From contig NZ_CP102269.1 in NCBI RefSeq assembly GCF_025148635.1, positions 3,224,001 through 3,288,000 of the forward strand: 64,000 bases of DNA, read 5' to 3'. Each line of letters begins with the position of its first letter. The first letter of the stretch is position 1. Source of the DNA: Butyricimonas virosa (GTDB lineage Bacteria > Bacteroidota > Bacteroidia > Bacteroidales > Marinifilaceae). The position numbers were made by a program, and so were the translations under genes. The notes below the pieces were generated by a model that worked only from the letters and a program-made list of their open reading frames with translations, did not search any database and had not been told where the DNA came from. Positions 9,704-18,203 of this stretch are shown here, piece after piece.

Positions 9704-12046
9704 CTATTCGGTTTTAAGGGTATCTATTGGGTTTAACGTTGCGGCATACCAAGATTGGCGAATCACGGTAATAATGCCTATCATAATTACGAGCAATATA
9801 CTCGTGATAAAAATCCACGGGGATAACTCAGCCCTGTACACGAATTGCGAAATCCATGTGTTAGCCAAATACCAAGCGATTGGAATACCGAGAAGTGAGG
9901 CCCAGATTATCCATTTCACAAAACGTCCGCACACGAGCAGTACGATTTGCTTTTCAGTTGCCCCGTTGACTTTCCGCAGGCAAATTTCTTTTGTCCGACA
10001 TTCAACCGAGTACCACGCTAACCCGAACAATCCCATGCAAGAGAGTAGCATACTGATCCATGTGAATACGGAAACGATTCGTGCTGTCCGGAACTCTTCC
10101 TTGTGTATATCCCTGTAAATCTCGGCCAAAGAGGTAAAAACCAACGGTGATTCATCAGGAGCGATCGTTTTCCACAAGCTCTGCATCCGGGCAATCGTGG
10201 CCTCAACCTCTCCCGGTCGGGTTTTAATCACCGAGCCTCTGGCGTTTACCCAGTCATCCGTCTCCCGGATGATAATTAACGGTTCGACCTCGTTCGTGAC
10301 TTGATCAATAGCGTAATCCTTGATGACTCCGCAAATCACGAAGTCCATCCCGTCATGTGAAAAAGATTGCCCGACTGGGTTTTCGATCTGTTTCTTTCTG
10401 ATCAGCGATTCATTCACCAGCACCTTGTGGATCGAAACATCGGTAGCATGACACAAGGAATCCCCTGCCACGAGTTCGGCGTGATAAAAATGAAAAAAGC
10501 GTTGATCCATCTTTAACGTGTTGGCATTAAATTCCCGGTTAGCGATGGCTCCATTCATGAGCGGGAGGGTAGAGGTGTAGTCAACAACTTCCGATAGCGT
10601 GATCACTTGCTCTTTGAATGTCTTCCACGAATGTTCGTTGGGTGTATATTCGTGTTCTATGGAAATAATCGATTCCGCGTCCGGGCGAATGTGCGTGATG
10701 TATTCGGTCTGCCCTTTTATCGTGAGGAAAAGGGCTAGCAAAATGATCGAAATCGTGAATTGGACAACAATAATTCCGGCAATCAGCGAACGATGAAACG
10801 TGTAATTTTTCCTTAGAATATCGGCCAATGCTACCCGTTCTGCTTTGTACAGGATATAAATTGACGGGAACAAGATCACGGCGACAAGGGTATAGGAAAT
10901 GATGGATAGCGTTTCTCCCCGGAACAAATCGGAAAAAGTCAGCCGAGAATCCATAAAGGCATTAAACTTCGGTAACACCATGTAAATCAATGCTAGTGAA
11001 ATAAGGAAAGCAAAGCCCACTTGGAGAGCTGTTTCCTGAATCACCTGCCACCGGATTTCGTTCCGGGAGGCCCCGTGTATCAGTTGCTGACCGGAATAAA
11101 GTAAACGTTGGAACGAACGGGTCATGTTAATGTTCACGTGATTAAAACAAGCGATAATCAGAATAAGTAGTGCGATATACAGGCTGGTTTGCAGTTGTTT
11201 ATAATCCCGGTACCTGAAAAGTCGGTTCTCGGAATAATCTTTCGTGTAGTACGCCTGTTCGATGGGGAGCAGGAAAAGCGGAGTGGCGTTTTCATCCTTT
11301 TCTTGCAGGGCGGATAGATCACTTCCCGCTTGTACTTGCACCACGTTATGATACCACGAGGTGCTGAAAGGTTGTCGGGCAATCTCTTCCGGGGATAACC
11401 CGAAAAGTAGCTCGTAATATAGGACACTTGGTGGGCGATCGTCAATGACAGAGGTGATCGTGTAGTCTTGATTGACTTGTTGTTGGGAGACCCCGTAACC
11501 CTCTCCGTCCTTCACGAATACATCTTTGTAGGTTTCGAGTGTGAGTACCTCTCCCAACGGGTTTTCCTTCCCGAACGTGCGGAGGGCAAAACTCCGGGTT
11601 ATCGCGATTTCCAAAGGCTGGGATAGGGTTTGTTTTAAATTCCCGCTGATCATTTTCGGTTGGAAAAGCGTGTCGAAACCGGGAGTGACTTTATATGCGT
11701 TATCAATCTCCTGCTTGTGCTTTCCCCGGTGCATGACGACGAATTCTTGTCGGAAAGTGCAGAACCCTGTCACCTGAGGGTATTTCTCGTGTAGCTTTTG
11801 GGCAGCCCCGACCGGGGTATCGTATGTTTTCAGTTCCGAGTTGTGGTAAAAATTATCTTTCGTTTGCACCACGTAAAGTTGATCCTCTCCGGGCGTGGAG
11901 TGTGCCGTGTGCTGTTCGTGCATGGCAAACCCGATCAGTAATGTGCTACACGTGAGACCGATAACCAGACTGAATGTCGAGATACAGGGATATATCTTAT
12001 TTTTACCCCAATGCCGGAATAATATTTTATATTGAAACATCCGCAT
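9704..12046 (-). CDS. FtsX/MacB-like ABC transporter permease (subtype A, copy 2)
   Basis: About 780 residues with the two-module FtsX layout and ECRTKEICLRKVNGATEKQ before the C-terminal helices; ends NPIDTLKTE. Subtype A by its N-terminus (FSLVIGLTCSTLLIGF) and closest to the copy at 2579. Three starts are possible: ATG at 12052 overlaps the upstream stop (MTMRMF), 12046 gives MRMF, and 12040 gives MF. I chose 12046 because it matches the position of the start in the three other junctions (stop, CC, ATG). Translation is probably coupled to the upstream gene. Confidence 0.88.
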   Translation of the reverse strand: MRMFQYKILFRHWGKNKIYPCISTFSLVIGLTCSTLLIGFAMHEQHTAHSTPGEDQLYVVQTKDNFYHNSELKTYDTPVGAAQKLHEKYPQVTGFCTFRQEFVVMHRGKHKQEIDNAYKVTPGFDTLFQPKMISGNLKQTLSQPLEIAITRSFALRTFGKENPLGEVLTLETYKDVFVKDGEGYGVSQQQVNQDYTITSVIDDRPPSVLYYELLFGLSPEEIARQPFSTSWYHNVVQVQAGSDLSALQEKDENATPLFLLPIEQAYYTKDYSENRLFRYRDYKQLQTSLYIALLILIIACFNHVNINMTRSFQRLLYSGQQLIHGASRNEIRWQVIQETALQVGFAFLISLALIYMVLPKFNAFMDSRLTFSDLFRGETLSIISYTLVAVILFPSIYILYKAERVALADILRKNYTFHRSLIAGIIVVQFTISIILLALFLTIKGQTEYITHIRPDAESIISIEHEYTPNEHSWKTFKEQVITLSEVVDYTSTLPLMNGAIANREFNANTLKMDQRFFHFYHAELVAGDSLCHATDVSIHKVLVNESLIRKKQIENPVGQSFSHDGMDFVICGVIKDYAIDQVTNEVEPLIIIRETDDWVNARGSVIKTRPGEVEATIARMQSLWKTIAPDESPLVFTSLAEIYRDIHKEEFRTARIVSVFTWISMLLSCMGLFGLAWYSVECRTKEICLRKVNGATEKQIVLLVCGRFVKWIIWASLLGIPIAWYLANTWISQFVYRAELSPWIFITSILLVIMIGIITVIRQSWYAATLNPIDTLKTE

Positions 12047-12048
12047 GG

Positions 12049-14436
12049 TCATTCGGTTTTAAGTGAATCAATCGGGTTGCGGCGTGTGGCCCGGCGTATT
12101 TGCCAGCCGGTGATGAGAACCACCAGTAACAAGGAAACCCCGATCACGCAAATGGTAATCCAAGGGCTTATCGTGACTTTGTACGCGAAACCTTGCAACC
12201 ATTGTCGGCAAATCAAATAGGAACAGGGAATCCCCACGATACAGGCGATTGCCAACTGTCCTGCGAAAATGCGATTTAGATAAATCATGATTTGTCCTTC
12301 CGAGGCTCCGTTCACCTTGCGGAGAGCGATCTCTTTGGTCTTGCTCTCGGCGATGAAAACAGAAAAGGCAAGTACTCCCATACCTCCGATCAATAGGGCG
12401 ATGCCTGTGAATATATACACGAGATGTCCCAGCATGATTTCCCGCTCGTATAGTTCGGAATAGGGATATTCTTGGTAATGCATCAGCGTTTCCGGGTGAC
12501 GGCTTTCGTGTAATTGTTGCAGGTACTGGATCATCTCGCTTCGTTTCCTTTCTCGGTACCGGACGATGAGGGTGAACGACACCCCCGGAAGGTCACTGCC
12601 GATCATGACGGGTTGTATCGGTTCATAGAGTGAGCGGTAGTGAAAGTCCTGCACGATCCCCACGATTTGCATTTTGGCGGTTCCGTCACTCAGTAGCGTT
12701 CCGATCGGGTGATTCAATCCCATTTGCCGCACGAACTTTTGGTTCACGACGATCTCTACGATGTCCACGGGTTTGCGGGAATAGATTCCCGGTGTCGTGA
12801 CTTTCGTTTTGGCATCCCGTCCTTCCACGAGTTTTAACTGGTAGGTACGGAGAAAATCTTCGTCACACAAGAGCGAGTAGGATCGTATGCTTTTTTCCGG
12901 TTGCTCTACCAGATGAATATCCCGATGCGCCCAGTTCCCGATCGGGAGCAAGGCTCCGCAACTCACGGCCAACACGTCCGGGTGTCGCGACAACTCTTCC
13001 TTCAGAGACGTGATCTCGTAGGGATTCGGCCAATCGAAAGAAATCGTGTTCCGGTTATTGTAACCCAGCGGTTTATTTTGGAGATAATCGATTTGTCGGA
13101 GAAACACGATGGAGAAAAAAAGCAACCCGCAGAAGATTGTCAGTTGGGCAACCATCAGAATTTTCTTCAAATCCAGTGACGAGCGAGAAGAGGCAATCGT
13201 GTTTTTCAGTCCGGAAGAGTTGAGTTTTCGGCTGATATGTCCGTAAATAATTCCCCCGACGCATCCGGCAAACAACAGGAAAATGAGCAGGAAGACGATA
13301 ACTTCCGTTCCGCTCAAATAAAATGGGAAAGGATGCTTGGGCGAAATGATTTGTGCGAAATAGGGATAAAAAATAGAGGTCAGCACGACCGTCAAGGCGA
13401 AGGCCGTCACGGTATATATGCCTATTTCTAACAACACCTGCACGAAAATATTTCGATTACTACTCCCGAAATATTTTTGTATGGCAAACCGTTCTGCGTT
13501 TTTATCCGCTAGTGCCAACTTGATGATGAGGTAATTACAAAATGCCAGCGACAGGATGAGCAAGAGAATTCCGAACAGAATCCAGTTAAAGATCCCCGAC
13601 CCTTGGGTGAAGGAGAGGTCAAAGTCTTGTATGTGATCCGAGTGCAGGTACATTTCCCGTAACGGTTGCAACTGCAATATTTCCTTTTGTTCCCGGATAT
13701 AATCAGACTCCCGGTATTCAATTTGAAGTAATTGCTCTTCAACCTTTTGGATATTCGCCCCGTCGGTTAATTGAATAAACGTCTGTACGGCGTTTCCCAT
13801 GTTGTACCGAAATGAAGGTTCTATCACGGAAAAATCCAGAATCACGTCGGCTTGAATGGATGAACGGGGTGGCATATCTTTCATGACCCCGGTAATCCGG
13901 AATGTCGAAACACTTCCACGTGTGTACAGGTTTTCCAAGTATGCCAGTTTTCCTATCGGATTTTCATCCTTGAAATAATGCCGGGCAATACTTTCCGAAA
14001 TCACTACCCAGCCGGGTTGTTCGAGGGCTTGAATACTCCCTGTCACGAGCGGGAACGTGAACATGCTGAACAACTGTCGGTCTGCGTACCCGCAGGAGAT
14101 CCCGGTTTGATAGTGATCGTCATTCTCCCAGCGAATTTTCATCTCCCGTGCCGTGATGATCCGGGTATAGTCAGTCACTTCCGGAAGTTCCGCTTTGGCA
14201 ATCTCTCCCAGCGAGCTGCAAACCTCTGATCCCCAGTAAGCGTATCCGTCGGTTTGAACTGTGATCCGGTAAATGTGGTCAACATTCTTGTGGTACGTGT
14301 TTGTCTGCCATTCTTTTACCAGAAAAGTATAAATAAGTACGGAGGCGGTGAGAGCCACGGCCAGCCCGATCGTGTTGATCACGAAATAACCTTTTCGTTG
14401 AAAAATCTGACGTCCTACCAGTTTGAGATGATACAT
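12049..14436 (-). CDS. FtsX/MacB-like ABC transporter permease (subtype B, copy 1)
   Basis: A 795-residue permease, first of the five in the transcript and 38 nt after the adaptor gene. N-terminal helix at about 15-40 (VINTIGLAVALTASVLIYTF), central helices at about 285-400, and ESKTKEIALRKVNGASE before the last three helices. The end NPIDSLKTE differs from the other copies by one residue. It is the most divergent subtype B member, so it may be the ancestral copy from which copies 3 and 4 arose; this is inference. No ATPase domain. Confidence 0.9.
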   Translation of the reverse strand: MYHLKLVGRQIFQRKGYFVINTIGLAVALTASVLIYTFLVKEWQTNTYHKNVDHIYRITVQTDGYAYWGSEVCSSLGEIAKAELPEVTDYTRIITAREMKIRWENDDHYQTGISCGYADRQLFSMFTFPLVTGSIQALEQPGWVVISESIARHYFKDENPIGKLAYLENLYTRGSVSTFRITGVMKDMPPRSSIQADVILDFSVIEPSFRYNMGNAVQTFIQLTDGANIQKVEEQLLQIEYRESDYIREQKEILQLQPLREMYLHSDHIQDFDLSFTQGSGIFNWILFGILLLILSLAFCNYLIIKLALADKNAERFAIQKYFGSSNRNIFVQVLLEIGIYTVTAFALTVVLTSIFYPYFAQIISPKHPFPFYLSGTEVIVFLLIFLLFAGCVGGIIYGHISRKLNSSGLKNTIASSRSSLDLKKILMVAQLTIFCGLLFFSIVFLRQIDYLQNKPLGYNNRNTISFDWPNPYEITSLKEELSRHPDVLAVSCGALLPIGNWAHRDIHLVEQPEKSIRSYSLLCDEDFLRTYQLKLVEGRDAKTKVTTPGIYSRKPVDIVEIVVNQKFVRQMGLNHPIGTLLSDGTAKMQIVGIVQDFHYRSLYEPIQPVMIGSDLPGVSFTLIVRYRERKRSEMIQYLQQLHESRHPETLMHYQEYPYSELYEREIMLGHLVYIFTGIALLIGGMGVLAFSVFIAESKTKEIALRKVNGASEGQIMIYLNRIFAGQLAIACIVGIPCSYLICRQWLQGFAYKVTISPWITICVIGVSLLLVVLITGWQIRRATRRNPIDSLKTE

Positions 14437-14474
14437 ATCGTGTTATTTTTAGCCGTGTTGCAAAGTACAAAAAA

Positions 14475-15725
14475 TCACTTGAAAATAAGTCGTTCGTTAT
14501 CGCCAAACATTTCATAACCTGACGTGATGATCTTTTCACCCGGTTGAAGTCCTTCCGTTACTTGATAATAACGGGGATTCTGTTTGCCGATTTTTATTTT
14601 TCGCCGGAAAGCCTCTGTTCCATCGGGAGACAACACGTATATCCATTGTCCCCCCGTGCTTTGGTAGAAAGTACCTCTGGGAATCAGTATCGATTCGTCC
14701 GCTGCGCCGAGTTGCAGGTTCAGGTGATACGTCTGTCCCGTTCGGATATTGGGAGGGACGGTAGTCGTGAATTCCAAGTCGGTTTTAAACTGCCCGTCCT
14801 TCACGTCGGGGTACACTTTGATCACCCCCATCTGGTAATCCTTCCCTTGTCGTTCCAACGTGGCAGTCAGTCCCTTGCGTACCCGGTCAATATAATGTTC
14901 GTCGATTTGTGTCATCACCTTGTAATCGTTCAGCACGTTGATCTTTCCGATTTGGCTGCCGGAACTCACCACCTGGCCGATCTCCACGTTTAGGTCGCTC
15001 AACTGCCCGTCGATCGGGGCGCACACGTTGAGTCGGGCATAGCGTTCCTGCGTCAATCGCAGGTTACGCCGGGCATTCTCCATTTTTTGCTTGAGCATAA
15101 TGACCTGCGAGTGACGGCGAATGGAATCTTTTGTTTGCTTCTCCGTGATCAGTTCCCGGTTGTGGATGGCGTACTCGTAATCTTCTTTAGCCACCAGATA
15201 CTCTTCCTTGGCGATCAAGTCCTCCTCGAAAAGTTGTTTGTTTTGCAAGTATTTTCGTTTCTTCCTTTCCACGTCAAGTTCCAGCGTTAACCGTTCCTGT
15301 TGCAGGTTCAACTCTTCCCGTTCCAAGTCCAGCAGGCTATTTTGCACGGAATTCTCTTCCTCGGCGAAACGATCCTTGCTATTTAGTATCTCCGTTTCCA
15401 GATTCTTACTTTCCAGCCGGATAATGACCTCGCCCGCCTTCACCATTTCTCCCTCTTCCACGAGAATCTCCTTTACGTTTCCTCCTTCCTGCACGGTTAA
15501 CTGCGAGAACGTCAATGGTTCCACGTTCCCCATGATCCGGATATAATCATGGAATATCCCTTGACTTACGTCTTCTATTGTGATTTTCTCTTTGTCTACC
15601 CGTAACGCAGATTCATGATTCCCGAATATGGCCCATCCGGCAAACCAAAGAATAAATATGCCCCCGATGAGATAAGGGATATGTTTTCTTCTAATTCCTC
15701 TTTTTTGTTCTATTAGTCGATCCAC
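14475..15725 (-). CDS. HlyD/MacA-type periplasmic adaptor protein
   Basis: This 416-residue membrane-fusion protein should link the inner-membrane permeases to the TolC-like channel. It has one N-terminal membrane helix (about 20-36, HIPYLIGGIFILWFAGWAIF), a lipoyl-type half motif (VQEGGNVKEILVEEGEMVKAGEVI), a long coiled-coil hairpin at about 120-230 (LQQERLTLELDVERKKRKY), the second lipoyl half (LNVCAPIDGQLSDLNVEIGQ) and a C-terminal beta-barrel/membrane-proximal region. Order and length fit HlyD_D23/MacA-like adaptors. It lies between the tolC-like gene and the permeases in one leftward operon. Confidence 0.92.
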   Translation of the reverse strand: MDRLIEQKRGIRRKHIPYLIGGIFILWFAGWAIFGNHESALRVDKEKITIEDVSQGIFHDYIRIMGNVEPLTFSQLTVQEGGNVKEILVEEGEMVKAGEVIIRLESKNLETEILNSKDRFAEEENSVQNSLLDLEREELNLQQERLTLELDVERKKRKYLQNKQLFEEDLIAKEEYLVAKEDYEYAIHNRELITEKQTKDSIRRHSQVIMLKQKMENARRNLRLTQERYARLNVCAPIDGQLSDLNVEIGQVVSSGSQIGKINVLNDYKVMTQIDEHYIDRVRKGLTATLERQGKDYQMGVIKVYPDVKDGQFKTDLEFTTTVPPNIRTGQTYHLNLQLGAADESILIPRGTFYQSTGGQWIYVLSPDGTEAFRRKIKIGKQNPRYYQVTEGLQPGEKIITSGYEMFGDNERLIFK

Positions 15726-15756
15726 GGTTTAATTTTAGATTTAATGATTTTAGATT

Positions 15757-15834
15757 GAACTCCTCCGTCAGCTTCGCTGCCACCTCCTTCTTCCCCTGCC
15801 TGAGGGGAAGTACCCCGAAGGGGGGATGGAGTTC
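15757..15834. repeat. REP-like palindromic element
   Basis: A 78 bp intergenic palindrome with GAACTCC / GGAGTTC ends and an internal TTCCCCT-GCCTG-AGGGGAA hairpin. It resembles the GC-rich hairpins at 31270-31298 and 60918-61033. It sits inside the leftward operon between the tolC-like and hlyD-like genes and could cause partial termination or mRNA processing there. Confidence 0.55.
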
Positions 15835-15846
15835 GTTTTTTCATTT

Positions 15847-17199
15847 TCAATTCTCAATTTTCAATTGTAACGGTTTCCCTTGATAAAAATCAATCATCCT
15901 CTTCTGCATCACGTAGTCCAAGCGGGCTCGAAGCACGTCGTACTTTGCTTCGAGGAGGCTGTTGGAGGTCGTGTTCAGATCGATGATGGTGATTAGTCCT
16001 TGCTCGTAGCGTTTGCGGGCAGCGTTGTAGGAGAGGGAGCTGAAATTCTCTCGCTGCACGGCAATCCGGTAGCGCTGGGTGCAGGATTTTAAGTCCTGTA
16101 AGGCTTGTTGTATCTCGTTATATAATGCTCGTTCCGTCTGTTGGTATTGTATCTTCGACGATTGATAATTGTGTTTGGCTCGTTGGAGGCTGGAACGGCG
16201 GCTCAGACCGGAGTAGAAGGGAATGCTCATGCCGATGCTGAACCCTTTCCCGATCTGATTACGGTCCGTAATTTGCGAGAAGAAATCACCCGAACGCTGG
16301 TCACTATAATTCCCGAATGAGATACTTCCGCTAATACTGATCGAGGGATATAACCCGGCTCTTGCCGAATACACGCCAAGTTGTGCCGAACGGATTTGGT
16401 AAGCGGCCAGCTTGATTTCCGGTAATGTTTGGAGCGCTTGCGTGAAAACCTCTTTGGTCTTCAACTCGTGGAGTTCCGGGAGGACTTCGGAAACTGATCG
16501 GGCGTCAATCCTTAACTCCTCCTCCGCGTTATAATTCATAATGTATTTAAGATTAGCTTGTGCGTTAAGACAATTATTCTGAGCCGTGATCAGCCGGAAC
16601 TCCACGGAAGCTTGTTGCGCCTGCATCTCGAAAAGGTCGCTTTTCGGCTTTTTCCCTAACTCGTATTCCCGTTCAATCTTTTTGAGACGTAGCCGGGAGT
16701 TTTCCACTTGTTCCTGCGTGATACGAACCTCTTCTTCGGCATACAATAACGTGAAGAAAGCATTCATTACCTGTATGGCGATTTGGTTGGCTTGGTTCTC
16801 GGTTTCTTCCCATCCCATGAGTCGGCTTAACTTGGCGGCTCGCAGACGATTGATATTACTAAACCCGGCAAATATGGTTAGACTACTGCCTACGCCGAAT
16901 CCCCCGACCGACATGTAGCGGGTATTCGTATACGTGTTGGTTTCCGGGTCAATTCCCCGACCGAAACTGTAATTGACGCCGGGAGAAATCCCGCTAACAG
17001 AGGGTAGAAGCGAGAGTGTGGCATCCCGCACGTCCAGTTTATCGTTTTTATTTTGTAGCGTCCGTTGTTGTATGGAAAGACTTTTCTCCACGCCGTAATC
17101 GATACACGCTTGAAGAGTCCATTCCCGGTTTTGCCCGTTGACAAGTAAGCCGGATGTTAAAATGCTCAGTAGAATGGAATATCGCTTTAAAATCATCAT
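15847..17199 (-). CDS. TolC-family outer-membrane efflux channel
   Basis: A 450-residue outer-membrane factor. A signal peptide (MMILKRYSILLSILTSGLLVNG) precedes the mature start QNREWTLQACIDYGVEKS, the usual TolC-family opening. Two repeats of long helices follow, with coiled-coil stretches at about 150-210 and 340-430; FSIGMSIPFYSGLSRRSSLQ is typical of the second beta-strand/helix boundary. It should form the trimeric outer-membrane duct of the tripartite exporter. It is the first gene of the leftward operon, 27 nt from a sigma-54-like promoter. The ATG at 17196 is an equally good start. Confidence 0.93.
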   Translation of the reverse strand: MMILKRYSILLSILTSGLLVNGQNREWTLQACIDYGVEKSLSIQQRTLQNKNDKLDVRDATLSLLPSVSGISPGVNYSFGRGIDPETNTYTNTRYMSVGGFGVGSSLTIFAGFSNINRLRAAKLSRLMGWEETENQANQIAIQVMNAFFTLLYAEEEVRITQEQVENSRLRLKKIEREYELGKKPKSDLFEMQAQQASVEFRLITAQNNCLNAQANLKYIMNYNAEEELRIDARSVSEVLPELHELKTKEVFTQALQTLPEIKLAAYQIRSAQLGVYSARAGLYPSISISGSISFGNYSDQRSGDFFSQITDRNQIGKGFSIGMSIPFYSGLSRRSSLQRAKHNYQSSKIQYQQTERALYNEIQQALQDLKSCTQRYRIAVQRENFSSLSYNAARKRYEQGLITIIDLNTTSNSLLEAKYDVLRARLDYVMQKRMIDFYQGKPLQLKIEN

Positions 17200-17225
17200 T
17201 TTTTATTTTATCTTGCATCCAGAAG

Positions 17226-17242
17226 AACGAATGTCGTGCCAA
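17226..17242 (-). promoter_or_regulatory. Sigma-54-like promoter for the tolC-hlyD-permease operon
   Basis: Minus strand reads TTGGCACGACATTCGTT. The -24 half is a perfect TTGGCACG and the spacing from GG to the -12 dinucleotide is the required 10 nt; the -12 half has GT in place of GC. Two informative positions differ from YTGGCACGRNNNTTGCW. The gene starts 27 nt beyond it. An NtrC-type activator is encoded nearby. Confidence 0.7.
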
Positions 17243-17295
17243 AGTCGGAAAGTGTTTGTTTTCAGCTGTATAGAAGAAAATAGGGAAGAATAGTA

Positions 17296-17333
17296 TGTCA
17301 AAAAATAAGACACGATTGTCTAATTATTTGACA
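17296..17333. promoter_or_regulatory. Tandem dyad, probable activator-binding enhancer
   Basis: Two copies of TGTC-N9-GACA (17296-17312 and 17317-17333) are separated by CGAT. Dyad centres are 21 bp apart, two helical turns, and the two 17 bp arms are also inverted copies of each other with two mismatches. The block lies about 75 bp from the -24 GG of both flanking sigma-54-like promoters, the usual enhancer distance for NtrC-type activators. Assigning it to the activator at 19888 is inference. Confidence 0.7.
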
Positions 17334-17386
17334 GGTGATATAAAGTATATTTTGGTAATGTATTGATAATTAGTGTAAAATGCCTT

Positions 17387-17403
17387 TTGGCATGATAATG
17401 GTA
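17387..17403 (+). promoter_or_regulatory. Sigma-54-like promoter for the ATPase-regulator operon
   Basis: Reads TTGGCATGATAATGGTA: GG, 10 nt, then GT, with three informative mismatches to the sigma-54 consensus. It lies 38 nt before the ATPase start and mirrors the leftward promoter around the shared dyad block. Weaker than the leftward one by sequence. Confidence 0.55.
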
Positions 17404-17441
17404 CGTTCAACGTGAAGTTTTACTCGTAAATAGATTGAATC

Positions 17442-18128
17442 ATGATAAGAATTGAGCATTTAAGTAAAGTATTTCGTACCGAAGAGGTCGAAACAACAGC
17501 GTTGAACGACGTGTCCCTTCACGTGAAGCAGGGAGAATTCGTGGCCATAATGGGCCCTTCCGGTTGTGGTAAGTCAACTTTATTAAACATCATCGGTTTG
17601 TTGGATAACCCGACATCCGGAAATTATTATTTCAACGGGCAGGAAGTCGGGCATTTAAAAGAGAAACAGCGGACGCAGGTTCGTAAGGGGAACATCGGTT
17701 TCGTGTTCCAGAGTTTTAACCTGATTGACGAGTTGAATGTCTATGAGAACGTGGAACTACCCTTGATCTACTTGAAGAAAAAGGCGTCGGAGAAAAAAGA
17801 ACTGGTCACGTCGATTCTCGACCGGATGAACATTAGTCACCGGGTCAAGCACTTCCCGCAGCAACTTTCCGGGGGACAACAACAGCGGGTTGCCATTGCC
17901 CGTGCCGTCGTGGCAGGGCCCAAGCTGATCCTTGCCGACGAGCCGACCGGAAACCTCGATTCCAAAAACGGGGCGGAAGTCATGAACTTGTTGACCGAGC
18001 TGAACCAAGAGGGAACAACCATTGTCATGGTGACCCACTCCCAGCATGATGCCTCGTATGCCCACCGGGTGGTTCATCTCTTTGACGGGCAAATCGTGAC
18101 CGAGTTGGAAAACCGGGACATCCTTTAA
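17442..18128 (+). CDS. ABC transporter ATPase, MacB/LolD type
   Basis: A 228-residue ATPase with Walker A GPSGCGKS (38-45), Q-loop FVFQSFNL, signature LSGGQQQR (about 143-150), Walker B LILADEP and the H-loop THSQHD. Length and motifs fit the LolD/MacB ATPase family that energises FtsX-type permeases. It is the only ABC ATPase near the five permeases, which lack one, so it probably serves all of them, acting as a cytoplasmic dimer. First gene of the rightward operon that also carries the regulator pair. Confidence 0.95.
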   Translation: MIRIEHLSKVFRTEEVETTALNDVSLHVKQGEFVAIMGPSGCGKSTLLNIIGLLDNPTSGNYYFNGQEVGHLKEKQRTQVRKGNIGFVFQSFNLIDELNVYENVELPLIYLKKKASEKKELVTSILDRMNISHRVKHFPQQLSGGQQQRVAIARAVVAGPKLILADEPTGNLDSKNGAEVMNLLTELNQEGTTIVMVTHSQHDASYAHRVVHLFDGQIVTELENRDIL

Positions 18129-18203
18129 TTAAAAATAGAACGATTGCCAACCGGGAAATTTTAAACGAGACGGGAAGAATTTAGAACTAAAAAATAAAAA
18201 CTT

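Noticed and set aside
17515..17530. parS-like palindrome CCCTTCACGTGAAGCA
   Set aside because: Four mismatches to the usual parS, located inside the ABC ATPase coding sequence and far from parAB; likely chance.
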